Shown here one piece after another: positions 40,563-51,700 of a stretch of 64,000 nucleotides of DNA. Made by a program: the position numbers and the translations under genes. This DNA comes from Solea solea. Taxonomy: Eukaryota > Chordata > Actinopteri > Pleuronectiformes > Soleidae. Under the pieces are notes generated by a model that had not been told where the DNA came from, made no database searches, and saw only the letters and a list, made by a program, of their open reading frames with translations. The stretch spans positions 13,933,360-13,997,359 of the forward strand of contig NC_081148.1 of NCBI RefSeq assembly GCF_958295425.1, read 5' to 3'. Position 1 is the first letter of the stretch. The number at the start of each line of letters is the position of its first letter.

Positions 40563-42572
40563 TATTCTTAACAAATTGTTGGATTCGGATTGTATTTTCT
40601 ATATTACTATTACTACAATTAATCCGTCAATTACTTTCTACAGGAGAGGAATCGATTAGACACAACTAAACTGTGTTCTGCATTTATTATGCTCCATGAG
40701 GAACATATTTTGGATACAAAATGATATTGTAATCTACAGATGTTTTAACCGCTTCGAGTGGTGACATGCAACAACACAAAAAATAAATAAAATCCAGAAA
40801 ATAATCCATTATTAGATTTCAAGATGAAAATACACCCGATCTTCTTCATTAAAACACACCAGAAGAAATGTTATGACATTCAGTCTCAAGTCTGTGGATT
40901 TGCAGACAGCTCACCATGTTTCATGCCGCCACCAAGTCGTCCACTTCATTGTGAACCACGTCACTCTGCAGGCAGGATGACACGAGCAGGAACAATTTAA
41001 ATATTTGATTCTAAAAAAAACTATACTGTGTGTTGTAGAAGATAAAGATACTGGAATATGTTAGTCTATATAAAAAACATAAAGTGTCTTTGAAGTTAAT
41101 TAGGCCCTTCAGTGATCGTGACAGCCATGGTTGTGTGTGTATATTTATGTGTGTGTACACACACCTTCAGGTTGTCAAGACGTCTGCAAGACACAAACTA
41201 GTGCGAGACACGGAAGTAAGACGGTTGGGTTTAGTACGCACTTTCAGCGTGAATGTTTGATGTCACATGACAAGCCTCAGAGACATTGAACATTAATAAT
41301 CCCAGAATTATCTACAAGTGCACGGCAATGTGGTCAACATTTGCCGAAGTGAAAATGGGAACAGCAAATATGTGTTCACCTCATTAGAGTGATGGAAGCA
41401 AATATTAGTAAACCCGTTCTCACTGTGGAGGTGAGATTACTTTTTTTTCTCCGTACAGAACAAGAGGAAATGATGTCAGATAGTATTCACCTCTCACCAA
41501 AAGCAATATGTCACCGTGTTTGGTGCAAGAATGAGGTGTTTTCGCCGTCCTTGTCAAGAACAAGGAAAATTACCAAGCCACTTTCTCACTGACAGCAGTT
41601 ATTTCACATCATTACACGCATAACCTAATGCAGCCATTATCATCATAATTACAGTTTACACAAATTTACAAGCACTCATGCAGTATTGGAAAACCTTTCA
41701 GTCAACTATGAGATGAAAAGGTCCGTGAGGCAGTCTGAGGGGAGAGGAAAGCCAACAGTATCTAATGCAGGAGCTTCAGGAGGTTTTATACGTGCAGCTT
41801 CTCTATATACAGTAGCAAGAAGCCACACATAAATTAATATTTGAATGTCTGGTATAAGAGTAATACAGTACTTATAATAATGGACTTATATCACAGCTGT
41901 ACAATTAAAAGGCAAACACAGTTTTTAAGGAAACTGTGTTTTTCTGGCCGGATTATGTTCAGAGGCAGAGGTTTATTAACATATTAACAGCAGTGGATCC
42001 ACGACAGGGCAGTCGCACAAGAGCAAACAAATAGCTCACCACTGTGCAATCTTTCGGGATTAATTGAGACAAACACTTCTCGAACATTAATCAAGCAAAA
42101 CTAATCATGGGACCTGCTGGTGTCAATGCACAAGATGCAGAGTAAACGGAAAAAGGGGGCGGGACTAGATAAGCTTTTGCTTCTCCCGCTTTCCCTTTCG
42201 GTTATGTGTATTGTGTGAACTACACTAAGATGATGTGTGATGATGATTGATCTAACTGACATGACCGAAATAAACGTATAAATAAATAAAAACGCACATG
42301 TGCTTCGTTATTTATTGGCCATTTTTTAAACTGCATATTTATTTGTCCTCTTTGTTGTTGGCATTCATAACCTGAACTGAACTTAATTATACGCGTAATA
42401 TATGTTTATTTACAGATATTTAAAAACAAAATTTGTGTAAAAAATTCATATTCATACGGACACATTTCTCTGCAAGTGCAATGGAGTATTTTTCAGAGTC
42501 AAACCATAAAAAAGTGGCTGCTGTTGTTGTTCACTCAGTTAATTCTAATTTCCTGCCACAGGGGTAAAAATC

Positions 42573-42596
42573 TTCATTCATTCATTCATTCATTCA
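42573..42596. repeat. (TTCA)6 microsatellite
   Basis: Six exact tetranucleotide units, read directly. Confidence 0.95.
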
Positions 42597-43157
42597 ATTT
42601 CATCACATTTCAAACAACGCCGTTCAACTTGCATTGAAAAGATCGAGTGCATTTCTGTACTAGACCTTAAGGAACAAAGATCTAGTTCAGAATCTTTGCA
42701 ATGAATATTGCAACGTTGCTGTGAATATCACTTAAAGCAACATAAATGGGCTTTTTTTAATCCAGAGAGGGAAACTCAAACAATGGCTTTACAGTTGTGC
42801 ACTTGTTTCAGAATAGATGATTAGCTGTCACACGCTGCCAGTCGTCACCCTAAAAAGTCAGTCTGACAGTGATAAGTGACTTTGCCCCCGTCACTCCTAA
42901 GGCATTTATCTGGTGTTGAAATGTAGGGATTGGACGGAAGATTAAAAGATCTACCTTCAGGATTTGATTGAGGGGAGAATGTAAACAGAGATAAGATGTG
43001 CTTGTACCTCACTGGAGAACTTAAACATATTGGTAATAATTGTAAACCACTGGGTAAACACTTCAGCCTGAGATTAACACACCAGATTTTCAGTCTATAC
43101 AATCTGTCCAAATTATATTGTGTCTTCAGCAAAACTGATGATCTAGAACTTTAAACA

Positions 43158-43161
43158 ACAT
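43158..43161 (+). repeat. Target-site duplication, left (acat)
   Basis: The four bases before the 5' LTR's TG equal the four bases after the 3' LTR's CA (52302-52305). Because the LTR ends in 'gaca' and the flank reads 'acaacat', the match can be slid to 7 bases. The canonical TG...CA ends favour 4 bp, as made by gamma/epsilon-type integrases. Confidence 0.75.
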
Positions 43162-43529
43162 TGAAGTATATGAACTAAGAAGAACACATTAACACAGCTA
43201 ATGTCTAATACTTAAATGTATTGAAGATTGACATTAATAAGTAACTATGAGACAAGAGGGTCTCTTGGACACATGACAAGTCAGACCATACGTTGTACAA
43301 TAGGCATCCTGTATAGGACAAGAAGCTTGAGGGTCTGTCTTGGATATGGTTAGTTAGGAAATATAGATGTCTCTTGTTTGACTAAATGGTGATATTGTCC
43401 AATTTAAAGATCATGGGACAGTATGGAATATCTGGACCCAACTTGTTTTCCAAGTTGTTGTATTATAGAAAAAGGAGAAAGGCGGGGGTCGAAACATGTG
43501 ATGCCTGCAAATAGGAGTGTTAGAGAATC

Positions 43530-43536
43530 TATATAG
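43530..43536 (+). promoter_or_regulatory. Putative TATA box of the 5' LTR
   Basis: TATATAG lies about 105 bases upstream of AATAAA. Transcription would be expected to begin some 25-30 bases downstream, marking the start of R. This is positional inference, not proof of activity. Confidence 0.6.
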
Positions 43537-43640
43537 TGTTGGTTTTTGCTTTTCTGAGGCAGAATTGTTCGGAGATTCGGCAGGAGCACATTCTCCCAAG
43601 CTGCTGTGGCGGCTTGGTTCTGACGCCTGACTTGTAACTA

Positions 43641-43646
43641 AATAAA
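43641..43646 (+). terminator. Polyadenylation signal AATAAA in the LTR
   Basis: AATAAA is followed about 35 bases later by a TG-rich stretch ('gtgtcagtgagg'), the usual downstream element. The same signal in the 3' LTR (52193-52198) would end the genomic transcript. Confidence 0.75.
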
Positions 43647-43752
43647 ATCCCTTTGTTCAGTACAAGTCCTGTGTCAGTGAGGTCTTTTCCTGCATCATCA
43701 ACTCATCACCTATCGTTCAGAAGAAGAAGGAAGCCTGACAAAAACGACATTT

Positions 43753-43770
43753 TGGCGTCACGAACGGGGG
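43753..43770 (+). promoter_or_regulatory. Primer-binding site for reverse transcription
   Basis: TTGGCGTCACGAACGGGG begins three bases after the 5' LTR and contains TGG, complementary to the CCA end of a tRNA. The implied tRNA 3' end is ...CGTTCGTGACGCCA. The final CGCCA suggests a tRNA with a G discriminator base, such as some tRNA-Arg isoacceptors, but I could not match it exactly to any tRNA. Confidence 0.7.
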
Positions 43771-43843
43771 GGTATTTTTGTTCCTGGTCAGCGGCGCCAG
43801 CGGCCTCTTTCGGTGGACCCACTCTCGCTCCCAGCCGGCATTT

Positions 43844-43854
43844 GAGAGGTGAGT
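43844..43854 (+). promoter_or_regulatory. Consensus 5' splice donor in the leader
   Basis: GAGAG|GTGAGT is a near-ideal donor, with the intron GT at 43849-43850, about 80 bases past the primer-binding site. That is the usual place of a retroviral major splice donor. A pyrimidine-rich acceptor candidate ends at the AG at 47701-47702. Confidence 0.6.
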
Positions 43855-44216
43855 GTTTTTCTCACATTGGGAGCCAGTGAGGGTTTGTTGATTTGGCTGT
43901 TGGTTTGCGGTTGTCCTGTGGGCACACTGTAAAGAATCATTTGTGTGGGGGAAAGGCTGCGATGTGTTGATGGTGCAGAGGCCTCATCTAAATTTGTTTT
44001 TATTTATGGATATAAATAAAAAGGGGGGGAGTAAGGTCCCCTCTAAGAAGTGTTAACATAATAAAGGCCTAAACATGACATGTTAAGAGAATTCAGAATA
44101 ATGGATTAAACATGACATGATAAGAGAATTAAGAATTTACAAGATGTAAAGAAAGGACTTAGAAATCATAAATATAAAATTAGGCTAGTAGTTAGGGACA
44201 AGTGATCAAACGATTA

Positions 44217-44394
44217 ACAAAAACAGTGTTGAATATGCGGTGCCAGATTTCGAAAGAAACTGTAAGTCATGGTATTCATCTACTATGTGAAAGTTTGAGC
44301 TAATGAGTAACAAAACAGTAAGTTGAGTATGCGGTGCCAGATTTCCAAAAGAAACTGTAAGTCATGGTACTCATCTACTTTGTGAAAATTGAGC
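44217..44394 (+). repeat. Two 85-bp direct repeats in the retroelement leader
   Basis: The block 'atgcggtgccagattt' followed by 'gaaactgtaagtcatggta' and 'tcatctact' occurs at 44235 and again at 44329, 94 bases apart. The copies differ at only a few positions. Function unknown. Confidence 0.9.
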
Positions 44395-44396
44395 GC

Positions 44397-44881
44397 AAAT
44401 TCGGTAGGGACAATCTAAACGGTAGGGAACACTAAACGGTAGGGAAAAGGAAAAAACCTGTGCACAGGTGTATTTAGAGGACAAAAAGAAAAGCCCATGC
44501 ATGGGTTTATTTAACTAAAGAAGTGAAACTGCAGATAATGATAAATAGCGTGGTCCGTATGATGTGTAGTATAGTGAGTAACGTGGGAGCCAGGCTAAAT
44601 GGCCATGTGTGGGAATAACAGTACCTGCATGTGTGAATTAGATGGCAGCGTGAAAATTAATTTTGTGAAACGGCTAGATAATCGATAAAAGGCTGGTTAG
44701 GTTAGAAAATTCGGTAGGGATAGTCTTAGTTATCGGATCCGACCAGCAGACAAATTCGGTAGGGACAAAGATGAATAAATGTTAGTTAATCCACCAGGTC
44801 AGGCAACGAAATTCGGTAGGCAAAGGCGGACACGCTGTAGCAATCATTAAAGCCAGGACAGGTAACGAAATTCGGTAGGGA
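44397..44881 (+). repeat. Array of seven dispersed 'ATTCGGTAGGGA' motifs
   Basis: The motif (A)AATTCGGTAGGGA occurs at 44397, 44707, 44752, 44808 (reads GGTAGGCA) and 44868. Two shortened AAACGGTAGGGA forms lie at 44417 and 44434. The last two copies share a longer unit, 'aacgaaattcggtagg' preceded by 'ccagg-cagg'. All are on the same strand, and their spacing, from 17 to about 275 bases, is irregular. I have seen no other copies in the window. Retroviral leaders hold packaging and dimerisation signals, so a role in RNA recognition is possible, but this is inference. Confidence 0.85.
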
Positions 44882-44889
44882 AACCGGTA

Positions 44890-47800
44890 TATAAATAGAT
44901 CGATCGTAGAGGACTGCACACAGAGGAAGAGAAGAAGAGAAAAAGCTTTACAAAGATAAAAGAGAAAGTGTTAAAATTAAGATTAAAATCGAAATTTAAA
45001 AATTGAGATTGGGTAAAAATTAAAATTTGGACTAAGTGTTGTCTTGTGTTAGTTTGTGTTGCTCTGTGATGCTTTACTTTGTGTGCCATGGCTTTGTGTT
45101 GTTTTATGTGTGTGTGGACATAAACTCGTCTTCGGAGTTTGTGTGAAGAGGAAAAGCTATTTTTGACATATGGTCATTGAAGCCAGAAGGGCTGCAGGGG
45201 AGAGATGTCTTCAATCTCATGAGCGATTACTGAAATTTATTAGGGATTTGATTGTTATATTGGATCCATTGGTAAATAAAATTAGTTTTAAAGTATGGTC
45301 TGGCTAGCAGACATTGTAGGTAGAATATTGGAGAAAATAAAAATAAAATGAGGAAAAATCCAGATTAATCCAGATTGAATTTGGGGGAATAAGAATAAAA
45401 ATAATAATAATAATAACAACATTGATGAGAACAAAAGAAAGTTGAATAAAATAGAGTCAAAGGAGATAATTTAGTTTAGTCTCAAAGAAGAAACGTAGAG
45501 GAAAGAAGAAAGAATGCATTCGTGATAAAAAGATAAACCATGTTTGGAGCATTATCTCATTTAATGTCTGATCGTAGAGGGTAAAATTAATGTAGAGAAA
45601 AAGGGTTTGGTAGTTTGCATGAAATTGCATGAGACAAATTAGGTGTGGATGACCCTTGAAGAGTTGGAGAGACTTATATAAATAAAGGAAAATAAGTTAG
45701 TAAGTAAGTCAGAGCTTGTATTTTAGCTTAATTTATTATACCGTGTGTTAGGTTATAGCTAATGATATAATAGGATTAAGAAATAGTGAACAACGGGTTC
45801 TAAGAGTTGATTCATTGTGGTAAAAGAGCACAGTTGCTCTGCTGGGGAGAGCTGAATCCTTTACAGGCTAGATTCACACACACACACACGCATTGTCAAA
45901 TTAGTCAGGAAAATTTAAGAAATAAGCGGGAACAAAAGAATAGGTTGAAGGTTTGATTAGTATGTTTTGAAATAAAATAAAAATTCGATAGATAAATAAA
46001 TGACTACAGGAAAGCAACAGTACTAATAGATGAACGCATTTATTAAAGTAAATAATGGTAACTGGGTGTTTTGTAACCAAAATTACCTATCAACACACAA
46101 ATTATTAATAATTATTAAATTAGTCTAAATAGAAAGGTTCTGATCAAGAGGAGGAGGAGGAGCCTGCTTTTCTGAAAAAGCCAAGCCGAGAGATTTTATT
46201 CTTTGAAAAGAGCAGGATTTCCTGTGACTATGGAGATGATGTTGTACTGGTGGGGCAGAGTTAGTTGTGAAATCTTAATTTGTTTCTGTGTCTTGCTGTG
46301 TAATAATGCATGAGATAGTCAATGCGTTTATGTGAATTGTTGATGACGAAGTGTCCCTGATCAAGACACTAAGTCTTTGGCAACACCAAAAAAGAAAAAA
46401 AAAAGGTTAGTTTGTTCTAAGTGGTTGTATGTTTTATTGGAGTGTGAATGTGAAAGAATGAATGGGCTATTGTTTGTTTGAGCTATTCAAGAAGTGCTTT
46501 TAACAGCCCCAGCTGATAAATTATACGAAGCGCTTTTTGGATTCTGTTATCGTCTGTGAGACGTTGGGTGCATGTATGTGAATGGTTTGTTGCATGGGCA
46601 GTGGGGTCTGCTCTGGAGCACACCTTCCTGGAGCAAACAGTTAAATAAATACATGGGAAATCATGTATTTAAGATGAATATGTTTCATTAGAAATGTTTT
46701 TTATCTCATAATAGGAGAAGAGGAGTGTGCTGTGTGGATGTGGTTGATGTGATGAGAACATTACTGAAGTGGTCATTAACTAACACATAAATCTGTAACA
46801 TGTATATTCTAGTCACTATAGGGCTGAAATAATCTGGGTGATAAATAATCATTTGTGTCTTCATAGACTTCTTTAAAAGTGTATTTGACTGTATGAAGCA
46901 ACATTTTGACACATGAATTAGGTTCAGGAGATATCAGAGGTCATAAGGAGAGACATAGGACGCTGTGTTCTCTTCAGGGATCCCATGGCAGAGAAGAAAT
47001 GGGGGACGCTCTGTCTCTTCTCGGGCCTTAAGTAAACATAAGCACTGCCCAAATTGAATATCTCCTGAAAACATACAAACATACATACATTTAATATAGG
47101 TATAGAGAACTGACTACCCTGACTACACTAACGGACCGGACTGACTGAAAAGAAAAAAGGAAGAGAAAAACTGTGTAAACATAAGAGTCTATTCTGTGTG
47201 TGTGTCTCTGGGTGTAATGTGAAGAGTGTTTTGAAGAGTATGTGTTTGTGCTAAAAGTTGTCCAGAATGTGTTGCCAATCAAACTCATCTATGTTACAAC
47301 TGAACCTTGCCATCTGAATTTTAATGTTTGAATGAAAAAGTACAAAGTCAAATGTGCTAATCTGGAAATGGTGTTCTGCTTCAAGGTGTTTATGATGGTG
47401 TTGACATTTATTAATTTTATTGGTAAAGTTAAGATACATAAAATGGTAATTTACAACTGATTGGAATAAAATAGAAAGATAAATTAATAGTGTCTCACTG
47501 TTAAGTGACTCAAGTTTAAGTGATGAAAAGTGGTGCAAATAGCAACTGGAAAATGAATGTAAAGTCACAATTTCTGTGATTTTGGGCGTGGCCTGGAGCA
47601 GTGTTCTCCTCGCTGTCTGAGATAGAAATGAGACTGGAGAAGTCCGTGTGAAGTAGGTGGGGCTATCTATGTAACCCTATCATCTTTTTCTCTGACATGC
47701 AGTCACCTCCCCCGGTTCCTCTGAGTAGGAGGAAACAGGATTAAAGCCACTGTATGTAAACTGCACACATACAATTCAAAAGTGGATAGTTACTAATAAG

Positions 47801-48556
47801 ATTTGGCTAAAGAAATTTGAAATTTGGTAGATGAATTCAGATATTTAGGCTGTTTCTGAAATTGATTGTATTTTGCTGTAGCAGTAAAATTGAAAAATAT
47901 AATGAATACAAGTTCAAAGTAACAAATCTCAAGATTTATATAAAAATATTGGAAAAAATTAACAATGTATATGACATCAGACATTGGTGTGGGGAGTAAG
48001 CATCCTGACCTTATGAAAGGCATTCAGATAAAGGATTAGAATGCCTGGTCATAAAGAGGAATGTTTGATTTAAATGTGTATGGGAACATGACAGTCCGAA
48101 TTAGAGATCAGCAAACATAGGCCAAAAGTAGAAAACAACAAAAGAAAAGATGACTAGAATTAGTAATAATAGGTTTCTTCAAGACAGAGGGCCAACAATA
48201 CAGAAATGATATGAGAATAGTGATGGATGTAAAAAATTAAATAAAAATAAATGACTAAATAAAAACAAAACGGAGAAAATCAGAAGAGCTTGTTGAAGAC
48301 TGCAGGGCTGTATCAATCACTTATAGGGTTCATCGATATTAATGGAGATTTAGATTTAAAGACAGAGCTTAAATCACCTTAACTTGTTGATTGTCCTACA
48401 TGCTATTCTGAAATAACAGATTGCTTCAACTCTAGAAGTGACAGGTCACAATGTTTGATTCCAAATCTTTGCAGTGATGCTAAAAGGCCAAACACAGAAA
48501 TGCTAAATTGCTATACAGCACGGGATGACATTTTACAGAGAAAGGCTAGGTAGATA
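44890..48556 (+). other. Stop-rich, A-rich interior of the retroelement
   Basis: No plus-strand open frame above about 60 codons is present. The plus strand is markedly richer in A than in T by eye, a composition common in retroviral genomes. A (CA)n run lies at 45875-45889. A 12-bp inverted repeat, TTCAGGAGATAT at 46923 with ATATCTCCTGAA at 47058, brackets about 147 bases. Whether this is an expanded leader or decayed coding sequence cannot be told by eye. Confidence 0.5.
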
Positions 48557-49388
48557 GATACATTGGGAAACTGTAGGCCAACAAACAGGGAAAGCTGCAG
48601 CAAGAAATTACATTCAAAGCCAGGATATGATCTAAAATATAGACCCAACGTGCACCCACCATATAGACTTTCTTGGGGTCAATATCCTATTTTGATTAAA
48701 GGCACTGAGGGTCGTAATGTATAACACACTTGACCTTGGGAGGCTGACGTCCAGACTGCCAGACATTCATGAAGGGGCTAGTGAGTGAATGAGAACTTAT
48801 GAGGAGAAAATAGTGAAAGAAAAGCTTGGCACTTTGAGACTCCAGGTCTTGGAACAGCAGCAGTGGAGAATCTACTGCATTCCAAATTCCGAAATGGATG
48901 GTGAATCCCAAAGCAGATGGGACTAAATTCGACGCTTATCAACAGATGATGTGGAGAGCATTACTGTGTGAATCTCCCACTACAACAGACCAAGAGGCGT
49001 TGAAAAGTGAACATATCCTTGAGATGGGAATTGAGACCATGACAAGAAAGCTGGCACAGATACAGCTTTTGGTGTTGAAAAGACCATGACAAGAAGACAC
49101 AAGTTCCAGTGATGGACAGTGACGTTGACGAGGTCACTTACAGTAATGAACAATGACTTAAATGATGTTGCCACACCAGATGTGTGCTGTGGATGTGGTG
49201 AAACTGGACACATTGTGAGACAATGCACAAGTTCACAAGCTGACCCTGATTGTGTGGAACGTGGTTGTGGAGCTCAGCCTGGTCGAGGTGAAGGTGTGAA
49301 TTCAGTAAATTTAAAGGGAGAATATTTTTACAAGGGGGGAACTTTTGAAAAAGTGACGACCAAAATGCCAAATTTGGCTTCTGCCTAA
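48557..49388 (+). pseudogene. Retroviral gag remnant (capsid to nucleocapsid), frame-broken
   Basis: Gag-like text is read in pieces across all three plus frames. Residues at 48557-48721 include PPYRLSWGQYPILIKG. A second piece at 48705-48905 includes LTSRLPDIHEGASE, then a TGA stop at 48783-48788, then YEEKIVKEKL. A third piece runs to 49089. A final frame at 49119-49388 contains CCGCGETGHIVRQC, a CX2CX4HX4C zinc knuckle typical of the nucleocapsid that binds viral RNA. At least two frame changes and several stops make it non-functional. The N-terminal matrix part is not identified. The capsid assignment rests on position before the knuckle and on general character; the knuckle itself is clear. 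Confidence 0.75.
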
Positions 49389-50087
49389 AGTTCCATTAAT
49401 CAATTGGGAAGAAATGTGTTGTAAACAAGCTTATGTCTATTATTAGACTATTACACAATCAAATGTGAACATTTATTGATTAAGGAAAGTGGTGAGTTAG
49501 CAATGAAGACTATAAATCAATGATAAAAGATTATTTGATCTCAAAAGAGCAATTGTTTGAAGTGTTAACTCCCATTGCAATATGTATGTTGTTTCCCTGC
49601 ACGACACTATGTTTAAAGTAACATGATGTAACGAGATGTTAGCGGATTGAAATTAAGTTCAATGTGACTTGTCATTGATAAATCTAGTTTAGGACTCGCA
49701 CAGTTAAAGTCTGTGCGTGGGGGGAATAATGGAAATACATTTTTGGAACAGTTTTGGAAAAATAAATTAAATATTAGTTATAAGAATGAACTTGCATTTG
49801 AGATAATGAAACAAAATTATATACATTTGTAATAGAAATTTGTGCATGGAAAATAATACATTTGTAAGCTTTGTATGAAAAGTAGTATCATTCCTAGATG
49901 GATTTAATTATGAACCCTGTAGGCATTAGAAACAATAAAACAATACATAGTGATAGTGCTGAACCGTTTTGGTCATTGGATTATAGTACCATCTGACAAC
50001 CTTGGAGCAGAAAAAGCTGATGAAAAATGTTGTTGATTTGAATTGAATATTGGATTTTAACTGAATGTTATTCAAACTAAATTTAAT
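49389..50087 (+). other. Retroelement interior with no pol recognised
   Basis: This is where protease and reverse transcriptase would follow gag. The stretch is stop-rich in all plus frames and no catalytic motif is seen. Confidence 0.5.
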
Positions 50088-50285
50088 CTCCGAGTTGGGG
50101 ATTAGGTAGATTGGATGCTCTAAATTGACTATAGGTGTGAGTATGAGAGTGAGTGGTTGTTTGTCTATATGTGACACTGCGATGGACTGACTGTCCATTG
50201 TGTACCTATCGCCCTATGTCAGCTCAGATTAGGACAGCACCTCTGCGATCCTCACATGGAGGATGGAGCAGTGAAAATGGATGGT
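50088..50285 (+). repeat. Host dispersed repeat nested inside the retroelement
   Basis: Blocks 'tgctctaaattgactatagg', 'tgtgagtatgagagtgagtg', 'gactgactgtcc', 'tatgtcagct' and a final 'aaaatggatgg' match the family at 13514-13770 and 37497-37765. It lies well inside the LTRs, between the gag remnant and the polypurine tract. Confidence 0.75.
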
Positions 50286-50685
50286 TGTTTCTGAGTCAGT
50301 ATTTGTGTTGACATGTATTAAATATCCTGAAGGTAACTAAGAAACCAACAACATGTGAAAGTATCTATCATATCATATTCAAAGTCAAGGTTTGGTTAAA
50401 GAGAATTGATGCAATGTTGACAACTAAGTTAAATGAAATGTGTACTAACCCTACACTGAATTGAACGTATGTTGAGTCACTGCATGCTAATTCACACCAG
50501 TGCTAATGCTGCATGAAATGCTAACAGGTCGACCTATGCTAATACTGCTGCTGAAAGGACCCACAATTGCATTGTTTTTATCAAATAACCCACATTAGCT
50601 GACTGCCCTCCATAGTCTTGTCTGTAGATCTGTTTACTTTCAGAAAAGATGGTGGTTTCCTGGCTCAAGACAAGGAAGTTGACTC

Positions 50686-51012
50686 ATGCTGTCTGTGAAC
50701 CCATGCACCAGAAGAGGGTCCAAAGAGAGGTGGAATGAGCCAGTGAAAGAAGAATCCTGTACTGCTATGAGACCAACATCATCAGCAATCCAGGCTAAAG
50801 AAGCATGCCGTTGTGTCAATCGAACAAACTGGTTTGAATGGTTTTTCAAACTTGAACATCTTCAAGTACAAGGGAGCAACGGCTCAAAACAGCAGCAAAG
50901 GAAAGAATGGACTGGGGGCCCTGAACACGACAGTATGGATACACTGATTCAACGTACTCTGGACATTACATTATATTACATTGTATTAGGAGGCAACACT
51001 ACTGAAGTTTGA
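50686..51012 (+). pseudogene. Open frame of 108 codons in the retroelement 3' region, possible env relic
   Basis: This is the longest plus-strand open frame in the element. It contains ACRCVNRTNWFEWFF, a cysteine pair, an N-glycosylation sequon and an aromatic cluster, features that can occur in envelope ectodomains. No signal peptide, fusion peptide or membrane segment follows, and its location before the polypurine tract is the only other support. It may be chance. Confidence 0.25.
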
Positions 51013-51208
51013 AGTTAAAATAACACATGGAATGATATGATTGTGAATGGTTTACATACAGAAACCTGAATTTTGTTTTTGTGACATAATCTCTGACATT
51101 GATATAGATGTTTGAAATCTTTCTGTTGTACATCAATAATACTGTTTGATAACATTGATAGAGAAAATGTGAATTATCTGACCAATTGGCAAAGGGTCAT
51201 AAAATTAG

Positions 51209-51475
51209 ATGGTAATTGTTAAATTTCAATGGAGACTTCTTTTCCTGATTGGCTCAAGGATGGGAGTTTCTCCAATTTTATTCCAGAAAGGTCTCCTAGT
51301 CTTTTTCCCACCTTTTAGGAGGGGTGGTTTTTCTGATTGGGAGATAACAGCTGATCCGTGGGTTCCCTTACACCCACACATGAAGAGTATTTGTTTTAAA
51401 GAAGTGTGGCTGGAAGGAGATCGACGGATGTGGCTAAGTGTAGCCAAATTTGATTTAAGTAAGATAGATGATTAG
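51209..51475 (+). other. 88-codon open frame near the 3' LTR, unidentified
   Basis: The frame begins with a hydrophobic N-terminus (VIVKFQWRLLFLIG) and continues with GFSDWEITADPWVPLHP. No family is recognised. It could be remnant coding sequence or chance. Confidence 0.25.
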
Positions 51476-51686
51476 TTTACCTAGTCTAAAATAGTTAAAA
51501 TAATGTGCGAATAGGACATCAAATAGAAAATTACTCAATAAGCTGATCCTAAAATTGAAGTTTCAAACTGTTTCTCAAATTAGATAGAAGACTGAATGAA
51601 GGGAATTTTGTTGAAGCAAGCAGGCAAGCGTTATTATGTCAATGCAACTAAGCAACATAGTTGTGTTAATTGTTCTGCGTTTTCGA

Positions 51687-51700
51687 GACTCTACGGAGTC
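51687..51700 (+). repeat. Perfect 5-bp hairpin next to the polypurine tract
   Basis: GACTC-tacg-GAGTC, directly abutting the purine run. It is short, but the stem and tetraloop are exact. Confidence 0.6.

Larger units (their letters stand above)
37766..43161. other. Long unique AT-rich stretch, no gene seen
   Basis: No gene, RNA or major repeat is recognised over more than 5 kb. Several overlapping open frames at 39042-39613 reach 128 codons, but none shows a domain and both strands are open there. Simple repeats are listed separately. Confidence 0.5.
43162..43749 (+). repeat. 5' LTR, 588 bp
   Basis: It begins TGAAGTATATG and ends AAAACGACA. A TATA-like TATATAG lies at 43530-43536 and a polyadenylation signal AATAAA at 43641-43646, giving a usual U3-R-U5 order. 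It is identical to 51714-52301. Two overlapping minus-strand open frames of 61 and 62 codons occur in both LTRs and are chance by-products. Confidence 0.97.

Noticed and set aside
43404..43599. Two overlapping 61-62 codon minus-strand open frames, repeated exactly at 51956-52151
   Set aside because: They repeat because the LTRs are identical. They have no recognisable domain and lie opposite the LTR promoter and polyadenylation region.
46226..46255. A plus-strand frame reading DYGDDVVLVG, resembling a reverse transcriptase catalytic YxDD motif inside the retroelement
   Set aside because: The frame is only about 43 codons long and the residues before it (E-run, then FLKKPSREILFFEKS) match no reverse transcriptase block. 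No other RT motif lies nearby, so coincidence is more likely.
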